From Allotamlana fucoidanivorans (lineage in GTDB: Bacteria > Bacteroidota > Bacteroidia > Flavobacteriales > Flavobacteriaceae), in NCBI RefSeq assembly GCF_045788535.1, contig NZ_CP074074.1, positions 3,162,001-3,226,000 of the forward strand: 64,000 nucleotides of DNA, read 5' to 3'. Below the pieces are notes generated by a model. The model ran no database searches. It worked only from the letters and a program-made list of their open reading frames with translations, and was not told the DNA's origin. Below, one piece after another: positions 61,739-64,000 of this stretch (positions are counted from its first letter, which is position 1; every line of letters starts with the position of its first letter). Both the position numbers and the translations under genes were made by a program.

Positions 61739-63265
61739 GTGAGTCAATTAAAAAAAGGAGCTGCATTGAATTACATGACTATATTTTTAACAAATGTGGT
61801 TGGGCTCTTTATAACTCCTTTTATACTAAACCATTTGGGGAAAGCCGAATACGGTGTGTATACCGCTATAGGTGCTTTGGTAGGAACTATATCTGTATTA
61901 GATTTAGGACTTAACAACACCATTGTGCGCTTTGTAGCTAAATACAGAGCTGAAAATGACCGAAAAAGTGAAGAAAATTTTTTGGCAACAACCATGCTGA
62001 TTTATGCTGTGATTTCAGTAGTTATAGTCATTATAGGAATTTCCTTTTACGGCTATATTGATACATATTTCACTAAGATGAATACCGAAGAAATACGTAT
62101 AGCTAAAACCATTTTCATATTACTTATTTTTAACTTAGCTATTGGGTTACCAGGAGGTAGTTTTACCGGTATATGTTATGGTTATGAGATGTTCGTTTTC
62201 CCAAAAACCGTCAATATTATACGTTATATTTTAAGAACCATTGTAGTTATAGGAGTTTTATTGTGGGGCGGAAAGGCTATTGCCTTAGTTATTATTGACA
62301 CTGTTTTTAATATTATTTTTTTAAGCGTTGAATTTTATTATGTTTTTTACAAGTTAAAAGTTAAGTTCAAATTGCATGAATTAAAATTGAAATACATTAA
62401 AGAAATTTTTGGGTATTCGCTTTGGATTTTTGTTTTTGCCTTGGTTAGTATACTGCAATGGAAGGCTGGCCATTGGATACTTGGCAGAATTGCTACGCCA
62501 GAAGTTTTAACCATTTATGGAATTGGTATTGTACTGGGTACTTATTACGGGGCTTTTTCAACAGCAATTTCGAGCGTATTTTTACCTCGAGCAACAAAAA
62601 TGACCGTAGATAATGCTTCTGGTGAAGAGTTAACCAGTATGATGATAAAAATTGGCCGAATTTCCTTTATTATTCTTATGTACATTTTTGGGGCTTTTCT
62701 ATTATTTGGTTATCAATTTGTGTATTTATGGGTTGGAAAAGAACTTGGAAGCGATGGCTCCTTTGAAGTTTGGTTAATAGCATTATTGATTATGATGGCT
62801 TATACCCTTCCTTTGATTCAAGGGTTTGGAAATTCTATTTTAGAAGCAAAAAACAAGTTATCGTTCAAAGCCGTTTTGTATCTAACCTTCTTGATTACTG
62901 GAGCTGGATTTGGAGCTTTTTTGGCTAAAACTTATGGTGCTTTAGGTATGATATGTGGTACGGTAACAGGTTGGTTTATTGTGCAAAATGTTATGAACTT
63001 CTATTATCACAAAGTGATTGGTTTAAATATCTTTAGATTTTTTAGAGAACTATCCTATAAATCTCTTTTAACTGTTTTTGCAATTATTGTTATCAGCTAT
63101 TTTATAAATTATATACCGGGTAATGGCTGGCTAAATTTTATTTTTAAAGCAAGCTGCTATTCCATATTTTACATACTGGGTATGTATCATTTGGGCCTTA
63201 TCGAATTTGAAAAAAAATTATTTAAAGATTCTCTATCACCAGTTTTTAAAAAAATCAATGAATAA
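61739..63265 (+). CDS. Wzx-type polysaccharide flippase
   Basis: A 508-residue, twelve-or-more-TM protein of the polysaccharide synthesis (MATE-like) superfamily, starting 'MSQLKKGAALNYMTIFLTNVVGLFITPFILNHLGKAEYGVYTAIGALVG', the usual Wzx opening. It flips lipid-linked repeat units across the inner membrane. The start is GTG at 61739, 17 bases after the dehydrogenase stop; the ATG at residue 13 would cut the first helix. Its stop overlaps by one base the start of the PP-loop gene (TAATG). Confidence 0.93.
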   Translation: MSQLKKGAALNYMTIFLTNVVGLFITPFILNHLGKAEYGVYTAIGALVGTISVLDLGLNNTIVRFVAKYRAENDRKSEENFLATTMLIYAVISVVIVIIGISFYGYIDTYFTKMNTEEIRIAKTIFILLIFNLAIGLPGGSFTGICYGYEMFVFPKTVNIIRYILRTIVVIGVLLWGGKAIALVIIDTVFNIIFLSVEFYYVFYKLKVKFKLHELKLKYIKEIFGYSLWIFVFALVSILQWKAGHWILGRIATPEVLTIYGIGIVLGTYYGAFSTAISSVFLPRATKMTVDNASGEELTSMMIKIGRISFIILMYIFGAFLLFGYQFVYLWVGKELGSDGSFEVWLIALLIMMAYTLPLIQGFGNSILEAKNKLSFKAVLYLTFLITGAGFGAFLAKTYGALGMICGTVTGWFIVQNVMNFYYHKVIGLNIFRFFRELSYKSLLTVFAIIVISYFINYIPGNGWLNFIFKASCYSIFYILGMYHLGLIEFEKKLFKDSLSPVFKKINE

Positions 63266-64000
63266 TGTTAAAGTTAAAAAGCATAAGTTTTACAGATGGA
63301 GGAAGAAAGGTTAATTATGACTATTCAGTTACAGATACTATTAAAAAATACTTTAACGCTGAGCATAAGTTCTATATTAAGTATGGTGAAGATGTAAGGA
63401 ACGTACCAACTAGTATTTTGGTGATACCCTTTCTTTCAAACTTTTTACCCATCTCTTGGTTTGCCAATTTTGATATAGAAGTTGAAGAAATTGATGAAGG
63501 TTTTAATTTTGCGATTAAGAAAGTTAAGGATGAATTTCAAAAACAATTTCACGATTATAGCATTCTGGGAGATTTAAATTATAGAAAACTTATATCAAAT
63601 AAAATAGAAGGAAAGAAGACGGCCATGCTGTTTAGTGGTGGTGTTGATGCTTACGCCACTTATATAAGAACTTATGACCAGATTCCCGATTTAGTAACTA
63701 TTCTTGGAGCCGATATTGATATTGATGATAAAAAGCAATGGGGAGAATTTACAAATTTCATTGAAAGCGAAGAGTTATTAAAAAACAACAAAAAAGTTTA
63801 TATTGAGACCAATGTGCGTAATTTTTATACTTACCAAGTTGAACTATTGTTAAAAGACATTGGTTGGTGGGGCAAGGTTCAGCATGGTCTGTCTCTAATT
63901 GGTTCTTTAGCACCAATTTCATATTTAAGATCTTATAGTAAGATTTATATAGCCTCTTCATATACCAAAGCTATAGACATTGCTTGGGGGTCTACACCAC
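63265..64000 (+). CDS. PP-loop ATPase-like protein (5' part) in the EPS locus
   Basis: A frame starting at ATG 63265, coupled to the flippase (TAATG), open to the end of the window: at least 245 residues. 'KKTAMLFSGGVDAYATYIRTY' (SGGVDA at residues 124-129) is an ATP-pyrophosphatase PP-loop (SGGxDS-like), followed by 'DLVTILGADIDIDD'. N-terminally it has 'MLKLKSISFTDGGRKVNYDY', with no family likeness that I recognise. It is not obviously QueC, TilS, AsnB or the WbpG/PseA amidotransferase. Its neighbours are sugar-nucleotide and flippase genes. A role such as activation or amidation of a sugar is possible but not shown. Confidence 0.7.
   Translation, partial: MLKLKSISFTDGGRKVNYDYSVTDTIKKYFNAEHKFYIKYGEDVRNVPTSILVIPFLSNFLPISWFANFDIEVEEIDEGFNFAIKKVKDEFQKQFHDYSILGDLNYRKLISNKIEGKKTAMLFSGGVDAYATYIRTYDQIPDLVTILGADIDIDDKKQWGEFTNFIESEELLKNNKKVYIETNVRNFYTYQVELLLKDIGWWGKVQHGLSLIGSLAPISYLRSYSKIYIASSYTKAIDIAWGSTP

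Noticed and set aside
1..64000. CRISPR arrays, tRNA/rRNA genes, prophage or transposase genes
   Set aside because: None could be recognised by eye: no regular repeat-spacer array, cloverleaf with CCA-type arm, or integrase/transposase motif. A tRNAscan or Infernal run would be needed to exclude a cryptic RNA gene.

Overview
The window is AT-rich chromosomal DNA from a member of the Bacteroidota, almost certainly a marine-type Flavobacteriaceae. The signs are a PorX response regulator (type IX secretion control), fused LpxC/FabZ, a second LpxD-like gene, menaquinone genes, many lipoproteins, outer-membrane carboxypeptidase-regulatory-like barrels, few Shine-Dalgarno sites, and several perfect Bacteroidota -7 promoter boxes (TAnnTTTG). 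No rRNA, tRNA, CRISPR array, integrase or insertion sequence was seen. The left end cuts a CvfB-like gene and the right end cuts a PP-loop-like gene.

Layout. 1-4 kb: menaquinone block (menI-like thioesterase, menF, menD) with DUF2853. 4-16 kb: mixed envelope and housekeeping genes: GNAT enzyme, lipoproteins, a three-FAS1 lipoprotein, a nitronate monooxygenase with operator-like palindromes in its promoter, two PepSY-like secreted paralogues, an RlmI-like methyltransferase, a Crp/Fnr regulator, a DUF4377 lipoprotein pseudogene, dnaK and an Omp85-type barrel. 16-22 kb: sdaA, DUF2461, then a leftward stress and envelope set (secreted protein, two small acidic lipoproteins, DUF1328 protein, MscS, Dps) and a TruA-like enzyme. 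22-29.6 kb: a complete leftward histidine operon hisG-D-C-B-H-A-F-IE, preceded by a textbook attenuator with a His-rich leader peptide. 29.7-40.5 kb: prohibitin, a frameshifted von Willebrand-type membrane protein, fabG, and a lipid A/translation cluster (HD hydrolase, lpxD, lpxC-fabZ, lpxA, efp, lpxD-like, sucD). 40.6-47.7 kb: porX, tsaE, a tiny secreted protein overlapping a membrane protein, a large outer-membrane receptor, ald and a DUF4258-like gene.

47.7-64 kb: an exopolysaccharide/capsule locus in several transcription blocks: initiating sugar transferase and SDR dehydratase (+), then PRODH (-) and aroB (+), then a PHP phosphatase (+) facing a leftward set of wzc, wza, 4,6-dehydratase and aminotransferase, then a rightward set of UDP-GlcNAc 4-epimerase, nucleotide-sugar dehydrogenase, flippase and a PP-loop-like protein. 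Together these suggest synthesis of a UDP-4-amino-4,6-dideoxy sugar and a UDP-HexNAc uronic acid, assembly on undecaprenyl phosphate, and Wzx/Wzc/Wza-type export.

The strongest new-looking observations are the his attenuator, the PP-loop-like protein in the polysaccharide locus, the LpxD paralogue lacking the catalytic-type histidine, the split VWA gene, and the palindromes in the nmo and dps control regions.
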